From Sphingomonas sp. IC081 (lineage in GTDB: Bacteria; Pseudomonadota; Alphaproteobacteria; Sphingomonadales; Sphingomonadaceae), in NCBI RefSeq assembly GCF_006874585.1, contig NZ_CP029761.1, positions 1,437,001-1,501,000 of the forward strand: a stretch of 64,000 bases of DNA. The letters run 5' to 3'. The translations under genes were made by a program, and so were the position numbers. Shown here piece by piece: positions 29,462-35,803 of the stretch; the first letter of the stretch is position 1; the number at the start of each line of letters is the position of its first letter. The notes below the pieces were generated by a model. That model saw only the letters and a list, made by a program, of their open reading frames with translations, had not been told where the DNA came from and made no database searches.

Positions 29462-29490
29462 AAGGGGGCGTTTTCAGGAAATGCCCCCTT
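29462..29490. terminator. Hairpin after alpA-like gene
   Basis: AAGGGGGC and GCCCCCTT pair around a 13-base loop, 22 bases past the stop codon. No T-run follows on the minus strand, so factor-independent termination is uncertain. Confidence 0.4.
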
Positions 29491-29512
29491 CGATGCCCCC
29501 ACAATCGGGGCA

Positions 29513-29707
29513 TCAGGCGAACGGTTGTTCGGCCTTCCATGCTTCGATTTCCGTTGCTGGCCATGCAACAGCGCGCCGGCCGATGCGGCGAGGGCGGGGG
29601 AAGGTGCCTGCATCCATGCGTTCGTAGATCGTCGAGCGGCTCAGGCCCGTCTCGCGTTCAACTTCGGGGCGGCGGAGCAGGGGGCCGAGAGGGCGGGCTT
29701 CGGTCAT
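29513..29707 (-). CDS. AlpA-type excisionase/transcription regulator
   Basis: A 64-residue MerR-like winged helix of the AlpA family, which act as phage regulators or recombination directionality factors. The body PLLRRPEVERETGLSRSTIY then ERMDAGTFPRPRRIGRRAVAW is typical. The ATG at 29707 follows GGAAAGAAG; an in-frame ATG at 29731 gives eight extra residues. It is the last gene of the leftward regulatory operon and lies 90 bases from the prophage left end. A perfect GC hairpin at 29462-29490 follows it. Confidence 0.85.
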   Translation of the reverse strand: MTEARPLGPLLRRPEVERETGLSRSTIYERMDAGTFPRPRRIGRRAVAWPATEIEAWKAEQPFA

Positions 29708-29815
29708 GACTGTCTTCTTTCCAATGGGCACGAAGTGAGAGGGGAATTGCGGGAAAGGGGCTGGATGGTCACGCCCGCGCTTTCGGATGGGCGACTGACC
29801 AAATGTAGGCCCCTC

Positions 29816-30007
29816 TCAATGATCGCCTTTGCTGCCCGAAAGGGCGCTGGCGACGATGAAGGGGATGGTCAGCACGACCGCGACGATGACCAGCACGCGC
29901 GTGGCCGTGCGGGCGAGATCGACGCGGCGGCGAGGTGCTGCGGTCGGCTGGCAGGCCTTGCAGGCGCAGCCGATGGGGTGAAGGGCGGAAGCCGGGCGGC
30001 GGGCCAT
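29816..30007 (-). CDS. Small membrane protein of the prophage
   Basis: A 63-residue protein of unknown function. The first half carries a CACKAC pair (possible metal or disulfide site), then a basic stretch RRRVDLARTATR, then a single hydrophobic helix VLVIVAVVLTIPFIVASAL near the C-terminus. The ATG at 30007 overlaps the stop codon of the GapR-like gene as ATGA, which supports the start and coupled translation. Conserved-looking but unrecognised. Confidence 0.6.
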   Translation of the reverse strand: MARRPASALHPIGCACKACQPTAAPRRRVDLARTATRVLVIVAVVLTIPFIVASALSGSKGDH

Positions 30008-30243
30008 CAGTCGATCCCCAGCGCGGTTTTGTAGGTATCCAGCAGCATGTCCATTTCGCGGCAATCATCCGGCTTCATTTTCCGGATGCGCACGATCTGG
30101 CGCATTATCTTCACATCGTACCCGACGGCCTTCGCCTCGTTGTAGATGTCCCGGATATCGTCACCGATGCCCTTCTTTTCTTCTTCCAGGCGCTCGATGC
30201 GCTCGATCAGGAGGCGCAGGCGGTCGTCAGTGGTTTCGGCCAT
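30007..30243 (-). CDS. GapR-like nucleoid protein (DUF2312)
   Basis: A 78-residue alpha-helical protein of the GapR family, which in Caulobacter binds AT-rich overtwisted DNA and supports replication. The core RLLIERIERLEEEKKGIGDD then IRDIYNEAKAVGYDVKIMRQ is diagnostic, and the protein ends YKTALGID. The start MAETTDDRL at 30243 gives the normal family size. Being carried in a phage regulatory operon is notable; it may help phage replication or replace the host protein. Confidence 0.88.
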   Translation of the reverse strand: MAETTDDRLRLLIERIERLEEEKKGIGDDIRDIYNEAKAVGYDVKIMRQIVRIRKMKPDDCREMDMLLDTYKTALGID

Positions 30244-30254
30244 TTTCAGTCCCT

Positions 30255-30476
30255 TCACAGCATGAGGAGTTGCGGATCGGGGCTGGCCGCGATCCAATTG
30301 GCGCGGGCGGCGACGGCCCGTTCATAGGCGGCTTGCGCGGCTGCGGTTTCCGCTTCGGCGGCGGTGAGCTTCTCAGTCGCGCGGGTCTTGCGGCGCTCGC
30401 AGCAGCGCACCAGTTCCTCGATCTTGCGAAGATCCGGCGGGCCGGCGAACAGGTCGTTGAAGCGAAATTCCGCCAT
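30255..30476 (-). CDS. Small helical phage protein
   Basis: A 73-residue protein that I do not recognise. It is charged and helical: FNDLFAGPPDLRKIEELVRC then a run of alternating acidic and basic residues with alanine-rich heptads that suggest a coiled coil. It lies between the small membrane gene and the GapR-like gene in one leftward unit with gaps of only a few bases, which supports it as real. Confidence 0.55.
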   Translation of the reverse strand: MAEFRFNDLFAGPPDLRKIEELVRCCERRKTRATEKLTAAEAETAAAQAAYERAVAARANWIAASPDPQLLML

Positions 30477-30481
30477 GACCG

Positions 30482-30682
30482 TCAGCCTGCAGTGCCGAGG
30501 CGAATGGCGATCTGCGCGACGATGCAGGTAGAGCCAAGGACGGCGATCGCGGTGAGCAGGCAGCGCATCGCAACTTTCTCTACCCGCTGGGCGAAGGCCG
30601 TGAGGCGCTGCGTTTCTGTGCAGACCGGGCTGAGTTCCACGACGATGGCGCGGATTTCGCGGTGATCGATGGGCGCGCTCAC
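30482..30682 (-). CDS. Small single-helix membrane protein
   Basis: A 66-residue protein of unknown role. The GTG at 30682 overlaps the stop of the preceding gene as GTGA, which fixes the start. The first 45 residues are soluble and helical (DHREIRAIVVELSPVC), followed by one hydrophobic segment (CLLTAIAVLGSTCIVAQIAI). Part of the leftward prophage operon. Confidence 0.55.
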   Translation of the reverse strand: MSAPIDHREIRAIVVELSPVCTETQRLTAFAQRVEKVAMRCLLTAIAVLGSTCIVAQIAIRLGTAG

Positions 30683-30876
30683 TGGCGGCGGGCCTTCGGC
30701 AGATCGATGGCGCAATCGGGGCAATAGGCCGATGTTGTGCCGTTGACCGTTTCGGTGGCCCAGCCTGCGGGCAGGTGAGGCATGAGAGTGTTCCCGGTTG
30801 CTTCGCAGCAGCTGCAGATGGCGGAGAAGGCCCGCAGCAGCGGAAGCGATGGCGCGGCCTTGTGAGTGGATGGCAT
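30679..30876 (-). CDS. Small cysteine-rich phage protein
   Basis: A 65-residue protein with CSCC near residue 23 and CPDC near 53, a spacing that could bind one zinc ion. The ATG at 30876 follows GGAG by eight bases. No family recognised. It is between the Ogr-like activator and a small membrane gene in the same operon and overlaps the latter's start. Confidence 0.55.
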   Translation of the reverse strand: MPSTHKAAPSLPLLRAFSAICSCCEATGNTLMPHLPAGWATETVNGTTSAYCPDCAIDLPKARRQ

Positions 30877-30974
30877 GGGGCAGGCTCCGAATTTGGGCAA
30901 AACAGGGGCGTTCCCGGAAGCGAGCCGGGCAGGGGAGTGCGCTAGGGGTAAGTCAGGCCGGGGTGGCCCTCAGG

Positions 30975-31280
30975 TCAGTCGCCGGGGGAGCTGGTCCCCG
31001 GTTCGGGCGGCAGGCTGTTGTCGTTGTCTGCCCGGTCATTGGCGGCATCGCGCCACTGGCTGAGGGGCAGTTCATGCAGCGGCTTGGGGTAGCGGCTGGG
31101 CTTGATCGTGCGGATTGGTTCGAGCGCGACCACGAAGGTGTGCCCGCACGCATCCGGGTTGCGGCAGTGGTAATAGACCTCGCGATAGAGCGCGCTGGTC
31201 TTGCCGGAAGTCCGCGCAAAGGCGCGGCCTCCGCAGGCCGGGCAGGTGACGTGCGGCAGTTGGGCAGGACGACCCGACAT
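30975..31280 (-). CDS. ogr: Ogr/Delta-type late-gene activator
   Basis: Zinc-finger activator of phage late transcription. The 101-residue protein has the metal site C13-x2-C16 (TCPACGGRA), x22, C39-x5-C45 (HCRNPDACGHTF), which matches P2 Ogr apart from one extra residue in the last loop, and the usual ALEPIRTIKPSRYP after it. The ATG at 31280 overlaps the previous stop. In P2, ogr lies just past gene D; here it is embedded in the early leftward operon. Its probable targets are the three palindromes ahead of the late units. Confidence 0.87.
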   Translation of the reverse strand: MSGRPAQLPHVTCPACGGRAFARTSGKTSALYREVYYHCRNPDACGHTFVVALEPIRTIKPSRYPKPLHELPLSQWRDAANDRADNDNSLPPEPGTSSPGD

Positions 31281-31771
31281 CAGTGATTTACCCCCGTGGC
31301 TTCGCGGCCGGCGCCATTGCCGGGCAGAAGGGCTTTCAAGCGACCGATCAGGCGCGGGAAAATCGCGTCGGCTTCCTCGGTTTCGGCAATGGCGCGGTAG
31401 ATCTGCGCAGGCGTAGCGCCCGGCTGGAGCGCCTGAATGCAATGGCTGATGGCATCGCCGGTTTCGCGCGAGATCAGCGCGACATCATCGGCCAGAGCTT
31501 CACGGCACCCGGAGGCATCGACCATGGCAACGTCCAACTGGCGGGCGTAGCTTTCAAGGATCGGGGCATAGCCGCCACCGGCGAGGATAAACGCGCGATC
31601 GAGCGCGATGGCCTGATCGAGCGTGGGGGAGCCGTGCTTGTCGCTTTCGCTCCAGTGCCGGACAGTGCGGACCGCACGGCGGGTGATCGAACCCGCGGCT
31701 TTCCAGCCAATGCGGCCGACGACCGTGGTGACAGCGAGGGAGAAAGTGAGGGGCGCGCGAACCTTAGTCAC
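31280..31771 (-). CDS. Phage regulatory protein, CII-like position
   Basis: A 163-residue protein, helical and soluble. RTVRHWSESDKHGSPTLDQA reads like the DNA-contacting part of a Cro/CII-type regulator, and the segment PILESYARQLDVA follows as in phage CII-like proteins. I assign it by position, as the second gene of the leftward early operon, and by these fragments only. Its ATG overlaps the stop of the carph-isopro gene as ATGA. Confidence 0.55.
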   Translation of the reverse strand: MTKVRAPLTFSLAVTTVVGRIGWKAAGSITRRAVRTVRHWSESDKHGSPTLDQAIALDRAFILAGGGYAPILESYARQLDVAMVDASGCREALADDVALISRETGDAISHCIQALQPGATPAQIYRAIAETEEADAIFPRLIGRLKALLPGNGAGREATGVNH

Positions 31772-32052
31772 TGCGAGGGGCCCTTTCGTTGCGCTTTCGA
31801 AATTTTATCGCAAACGACCGCGTTTGCAGAGGCTGCTACATCAGTTGCATGGCGACCGAGTGGAAAGACTACATGCTCAGCGGTAATCGGGAGGCCGAGC
31901 CGGGCTGCAACTACGAGAATATGTGGTTGCTCTTCCGAGGGAACGCGGCCTTTCTTCTTCCATCCATGGACGGTGCCGACAGGTCGTTCGAGGTCGCGGG
32001 CCATCGGGCGAATACCACCGAATAAGTCGAACAGTGTGTCACTCGATTTCAT
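31768..32052 (-). CDS. Carph-isopro/YdaS-like HTH regulator (Cro-like)
   Basis: A 94-residue DNA-binding protein. TLFDLFGGIRPMARDLERPV then GTVHGWKKKGRVPSEEQP is the helix-turn-helix of the carph-isopro group found in alphaproteobacterial phages. It starts at 32052, transcribed away from the repressor gene, so it occupies the place of cro/cox in a lysis-lysogeny switch. First gene of the leftward early operon. Confidence 0.75.
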   Translation of the reverse strand: MKSSDTLFDLFGGIRPMARDLERPVGTVHGWKKKGRVPSEEQPHILVVAARLGLPITAEHVVFPLGRHATDVAASANAVVCDKISKAQRKGPSQ

Positions 32053-32117
32053 GTCGACCGTGTTCCACATTTGCGAACGTGGGTCAATCCGATAATAGGG
32101 TGAGACAGTGTTCGGAA
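32053..32117. promoter_or_regulatory. Divergent operator/promoter region of the lysogeny switch
   Basis: The 65 bases between the two regulator starts hold two dyads: GTTCcacatttgcGAAC at 32058-32074, and the imperfect TGTTCGGAAATGTCGGACA around 32109-32127, which runs into the repressor start. A GATAAT box lies near 32090. Plausible operators, not proven. Confidence 0.5.
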
Positions 32118-32681
32118 ATGTCGGACATTGCGCCGATGGAACGTGCACCCACGAAATTGAGAGAATTGCGCAAGTCGGCAACGTCCAGGATCACCGTCCG
32201 TCGGATGGCTGAACTGCTTGGCCTTCCACTAGGAACCTATGCGCGTTATGAGAGCGAGGCTGGCTATAAGAAGCCATTCTTGCCATTGGATTTTACCCGA
32301 AAAGTTGCCTCTGTATTGGCCGACCATGGCGTCGATCCAGCCGATGTCATGACTCTTGCGGGATTGAATGAAAATGAGGCGGAGCCCGAAGCGCGGGCGG
32401 TAGAAGCTGCAAGGCCTCAGGTTCAATATGTCCCCCTCCAGTTGGCGCTGCCTAATGAAGCTGCGCTGCGCGATATGTTCCGCAGCCTGCTTGTTCTGAT
32501 TCCTGAGGGGGCGACTTTGGACGAAGCCGCTGAAATTCTTGCTCGGCGGCTTCCAACTGGGCTCTCAGCGATCGGACCAGTTTTGCTTGATGCAATGTCG
32601 GCCGCGCTGCCTGCAGCCGGTACAGTTCCTCCAGATCCCGCCACAAATCGTCACGCATCCAAACCATCGTCGCGCACCTGA
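32118..32681 (+). CDS. XRE-type phage repressor (CI-like)
   Basis: A 187-residue helix-turn-helix protein, transcribed divergently from the leftward early operon. The DNA-binding domain is APTKLRELRKSATSRITVRR then MAELLGLPLGTYARYESE. The rest is helical with no S24 peptidase motif, so induction would not be by RecA-driven self-cleavage. Start at 32118 (MSDIAPMERAP); an ATG at 32136 is an alternative and neither has a strong ribosome site. By position it is the prophage repressor. Confidence 0.75.
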   Translation: MSDIAPMERAPTKLRELRKSATSRITVRRMAELLGLPLGTYARYESEAGYKKPFLPLDFTRKVASVLADHGVDPADVMTLAGLNENEAEPEARAVEAARPQVQYVPLQLALPNEAALRDMFRSLLVLIPEGATLDEAAEILARRLPTGLSAIGPVLLDAMSAALPAAGTVPPDPATNRHASKPSSRT

Positions 32682-32846
32682 CGGAACAATACAGACAACC
32701 AAGCTCGCAAGCTGGGGTCACCCGGAAGACGCGCGCACTCAACCTAACGCTCCTTTGTTTCTGATTTGTTCTAACTGAGCGTTCGCAGGTTTGTAGGAAA
32801 GTGACAATCGCTGCGGGAAAAAAGTTTCGTGTGGACAGTGGGATAG

Positions 32847-33314
32847 CTACCGGGTCGTCCCATCTCCGAGGTGAAGCCTGCCAGCTCGAACAGTAAACCA
32901 GCGTGGTGGACCATCGCGATGGTCCACTAGATGCCACTGCGGCTGCCCATCTGTCGTGGAAAACGAGAGAAAGCGCACACCTGTCTCGGTTGTAATTGCG
33001 ACCTCGGGTAAAGCACCGAATAGCTCGCATCGAGCGATCCGTGCCTCTCGTAGCAGCGAGAGAGCAGGTTCCCAGAGATCTTCTGCACTCCAGCTTCCGC
33101 AAAGGATTGCGGTCGCATCTTCTACGCGCCAACTCCACTCAACGCCGAGGGAAACTTCGCCTTCTGGATTGCCTATCGAGCCATCTCGTCTAGCTCGCGG
33201 AGACAACTCGCCGATCTCGATGAAAAGGGCAGAACCATAGCCACGCCAAACATGGCTGATTGTCTGCCCTGTTAATGTGGCAGCGAAGGAGGCGAATGCT
33301 TCAGTTGGAGTCAT
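32847..33314 (-). CDS. Hypothetical accessory protein
   Basis: A 155-residue protein of unknown function, all-beta in appearance. It opens TPTEAFASFAATLTGQTISH, continues with WRGYGSALFIEIGEL and a VEWSWRVEDATAILCGSW strand pair, and ends with FLSFSTTDGQPQWHL. Start set at the ATG at 33314; earlier in-frame starts at 33374 and 33431 exist. A/T content is higher than in the late genes. It lies in an accessory patch between the repressor and gene D. Confidence 0.5.
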   Translation of the reverse strand: MTPTEAFASFAATLTGQTISHVWRGYGSALFIEIGELSPRARRDGSIGNPEGEVSLGVEWSWRVEDATAILCGSWSAEDLWEPALSLLREARIARCELFGALPEVAITTETGVRFLSFSTTDGQPQWHLVDHRDGPPRWFTVRAGRLHLGDGTTR

Positions 33315-33509
33315 AGCCACGTCATAGGGGCAATCGGAAACGGCGGCTATGGGACGTGCGTAGCTAGCCCGCATTGCGCCCCTTTCCGACGTTCGATTGC
33401 AATTTTCTTTCGCCCGAAAGCCGACACTCAAATTATGGTCGGCTCTGGGACATGCGGCATTTGGCGTCTATGAGTTCGCGACAACGTCAACTACCTGAGC
33501 CCGACACCC

Positions 33510-34202
33510 ATGGCTGATCTGACCTACTTCATGCTGAACTTCGCTCTTGAGCCGATATGGGGGGCTTACAAGGCTGGGAAAGAAGCCCTCACCGCACAGT
33601 ATGTGGTCGCCGTAAAAAAGTATGACGAATTTCTCGCAGAGGTCAAAGCCGGAGAGGTGGACGCCGTTTGGGAAGATGAAGAGACAGGCCAGGTCTTCGA
33701 TCATGGCGAGTATGTCCTTGCCGACCAGCTTATCGCAGAAAGCGCGCTCCAATCGCATCGGCAAGCCTTCGCGATCATGATCCATCATGTTTGGGAGAAA
33801 CATGTCTGCTATGCGCTGAAGGCCCCGGAATACCAATGTAACAAGGCATATGGCGAACTTACGAAGAAAGGTTGGCCTATCGACAAGCCGAGGCTGGAGC
33901 GGTTGCGGATGACGGCCAATGTCATAAAGCATGAGAGCGCAGAGCTTTATGACCATCATCGAGAAATGCTCGATGCGAACGAGCTTCATGTCTTCGAGAG
34001 CGGCCTGCCGCTAAAAAAGCGAAAGACCATCAAGACCATCTCGAAGGAGGGGCTTCGAGGTAACTGGCTCGAAGCATTGAATCTGACCGACGACGACATC
34101 GCCGACTTTATCGACACGGTGCGGAAGTCGGCCCTGCCGCCGAAAGGGCTGATCCAACGGTGGCGTCAACAGGCTGAGGATGAAGCCACGCCTCAGAAGT
34201 AA
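33510..34202 (+). CDS. Hypothetical helical accessory protein
   Basis: A 230-residue, nearly all-helical protein on the strand opposite the late genes. The middle part (about 130-155, LRMTANVIKHESAELYDH) has the N-x2-KH look of HEPN-type or related helical domains, but an R-x4-6-H nuclease motif is not evident. Base composition is lower in GC than the flanking late genes. A cargo gene in the place where P2-like phages often carry accessory functions; function unknown. Confidence 0.65.
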   Translation: MADLTYFMLNFALEPIWGAYKAGKEALTAQYVVAVKKYDEFLAEVKAGEVDAVWEDEETGQVFDHGEYVLADQLIAESALQSHRQAFAIMIHHVWEKHVCYALKAPEYQCNKAYGELTKKGWPIDKPRLERLRMTANVIKHESAELYDHHREMLDANELHVFESGLPLKKRKTIKTISKEGLRGNWLEALNLTDDDIADFIDTVRKSALPPKGLIQRWRQQAEDEATPQK

Positions 34203-34371
34203 TCGTCGTTGTCCGCTTCGCATGTTACCCACTCCAAACCGGCCAGTCCGCTAACGGCCCGAAGCGGGCCTTTCGGGGCCGGAGCGGGAATGGCGACAAA
34301 GTCCCAAGCCCAGCCGATTCGGGTGGAGCGGGCGGCGATGGCTGATCGGTATGTTTTGAGGCTTCGGCGCC

Positions 34372-35382
34372 TTACGGCGCCGTCTCCATTCTTAAATCCG
34401 TGGTGAAGCCGCCCGAGGTATCCACCCTGTGCGTCACCTCTGAAATCAGCCATGTCGTCCCGTCGATCTCCCGCTTGTAGCCGGTGACGGCGACGCGGGC
34501 TTCGGGGAAGGCATCGGGACGGCCGAGCGCCAGGCGTATATCAAAGGTGGCCGGCGCGCGTTTCAGGCGGGCGTTCTCGGCTGTTGCTGCCCGGCGGGCC
34601 GAGGCTTCGTCCGGGTAGACCTTGCGCAGCTTCTTCGCGCCGTCTGCCGTGCCGGCGGTGACCGTCTTGCGCTTTGCGCCCTTGCGATCGTGCCACTGCG
34701 CGGTGACGCCTTGCTGGCCGTCTCGCTTCTGGCGCTGCCAGCGGTGGCCGTCTCCGCTGCGGCGGGTGATGGTGAGCGTGGGCAGGGCCTGTCCACCGCT
34801 GGTCTGGCCGGCGCCCTTCGGGGCGAAGATCAGATGCTTGTCCTTGATCGTGGCCACCGCATCATTCTCGCGGCCGAGGCGGCGCAGGAAGGCGACGTCG
34901 CTTTCCCGGCTCTGGCTGATCGAGGGCAGCGCGATCGCGGCGAGTGCCGGCGAGATCCGCGCGGTGAGGCCATTGCGCCCGGCAACATCGCGCAGCACGG
35001 CGCCCAGTGTGGTATCCTTCCAGCTATGCGCGCGGCGGTTGCGGATCTCGCTGGTGAAGTCGGCCGCGCGGGCCTTGATCGTGATCTGGTCCGGCGGGCC
35101 GCTGTGGCCAACGTCATCCACCTTGAAACTGCCCTTGTCGATCAGGCCCACGGTGACGTCCTTGCCCTGTTTCCAGCCCAGCTGGAGTTTCAGCACGGCG
35201 CCCTCGGGCGGGATGGCCAGCAGGCCGTCCGTGTCGGTCAGCACGATGTCCAGTTGGTCGGCCTCGTCCCCCCGCTTTTCGGAGAGGGAGAGCGAGACAA
35301 GGCGCGGGCGCATCCGGTCGGACAGGTCCACGCCATCAAGCGTCACGCGCCAGTCTGCGATGTTGTTGGCCGCCGCACTCAT
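34372..35382 (-). CDS. D: Tail protein gpD (late control protein D)
   Basis: Baseplate hub-like protein of P2-type contractile tails, structurally related to the T4 gp27 hub. The 336-residue protein starts MSAAANNIADWRVTLDGVDL at 35382, where ATG overlaps the gpU stop. LVSLSLSEKRGDEADQLDIV and LKLQLGWKQGKDVTVGLID are conserved blocks, and the C-terminal third has the TGYKREIDGTTWLISEVTHR strand pair. Extensions upstream are gpU read in another frame and were dropped. Last gene of the leftward tail unit. Confidence 0.92.
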   Translation of the reverse strand: MSAAANNIADWRVTLDGVDLSDRMRPRLVSLSLSEKRGDEADQLDIVLTDTDGLLAIPPEGAVLKLQLGWKQGKDVTVGLIDKGSFKVDDVGHSGPPDQITIKARAADFTSEIRNRRAHSWKDTTLGAVLRDVAGRNGLTARISPALAAIALPSISQSRESDVAFLRRLGRENDAVATIKDKHLIFAPKGAGQTSGGQALPTLTITRRSGDGHRWQRQKRDGQQGVTAQWHDRKGAKRKTVTAGTADGAKKLRKVYPDEASARRAATAENARLKRAPATFDIRLALGRPDAFPEARVAVTGYKREIDGTTWLISEVTHRVDTSGGFTTDLRMETAP

Positions 35383-35792
35383 GCCGAGGCATCCGTGTCC
35401 TTGGCATCGGCCGGATCGTCCACGCGCAGGAGGTCGATCGCGAAGTCGATGCGCAGCGGCGTGCCATCGGGCAGGAAGGCCGCGTGGCGCTCGTCCAGCG
35501 CGGTGATGACGTAGTTGCCAAAGACGGTGCCGTTGCCGCTGACCAGTGGAAGCGCGTCGCCGGCGTTGCCCATGGTGCGCAGATCGTCCAGCGAGACGCG
35601 GCCATCCGCGATCTCGGCATAGACCGATCCGGACATGCTTACGGTTTCGTCTCCGGGGCCGATGAACTGCGTGGCGTCGCGCGCGCCGATGCGGCCGGCG
35701 CGGGCATGGCGCCAGTCCGTTTTGCGCTGGAGTTCGTCGTGGGCGAGCGTGCCGATCTCGAACAGGAACATGCCGAGGGCGATCAGGTGCAT
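35379..35792 (-). CDS. U: Tail terminator/completion protein gpU
   Basis: A 137-residue P2 gpU homologue, which caps the tail tube. It begins MHLIALGMFLFEIGTLAHDE, continues with WRHARAGRIGARDATQFIGP, and contains FGNYVITALDERHAAFLPDG, all typical. It is between the tape measure and gene D, with an 11-base gap upstream and an ATGA overlap downstream. Confidence 0.9.
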   Translation of the reverse strand: MHLIALGMFLFEIGTLAHDELQRKTDWRHARAGRIGARDATQFIGPGDETVSMSGSVYAEIADGRVSLDDLRTMGNAGDALPLVSGNGTVFGNYVITALDERHAAFLPDGTPLRIDFAIDLLRVDDPADAKDTDASA

Positions 35793-35803
35793 GATGGCGA
35801 TCC

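Noticed and set aside
29816..30064. Longer version of the small membrane protein starting at 30064
   Set aside because: The extra 19 residues overlap the end of the GapR-like gene; the ATGA overlap at 30007 is the more natural coupled start.
32452..33138. 228-codon minus-strand frame behind the repressor
   Set aside because: It runs antisense to the repressor end and out of frame with the beta-rich hypothetical gene; rich in Arg, Ser and Cys, as expected of shadow frames.
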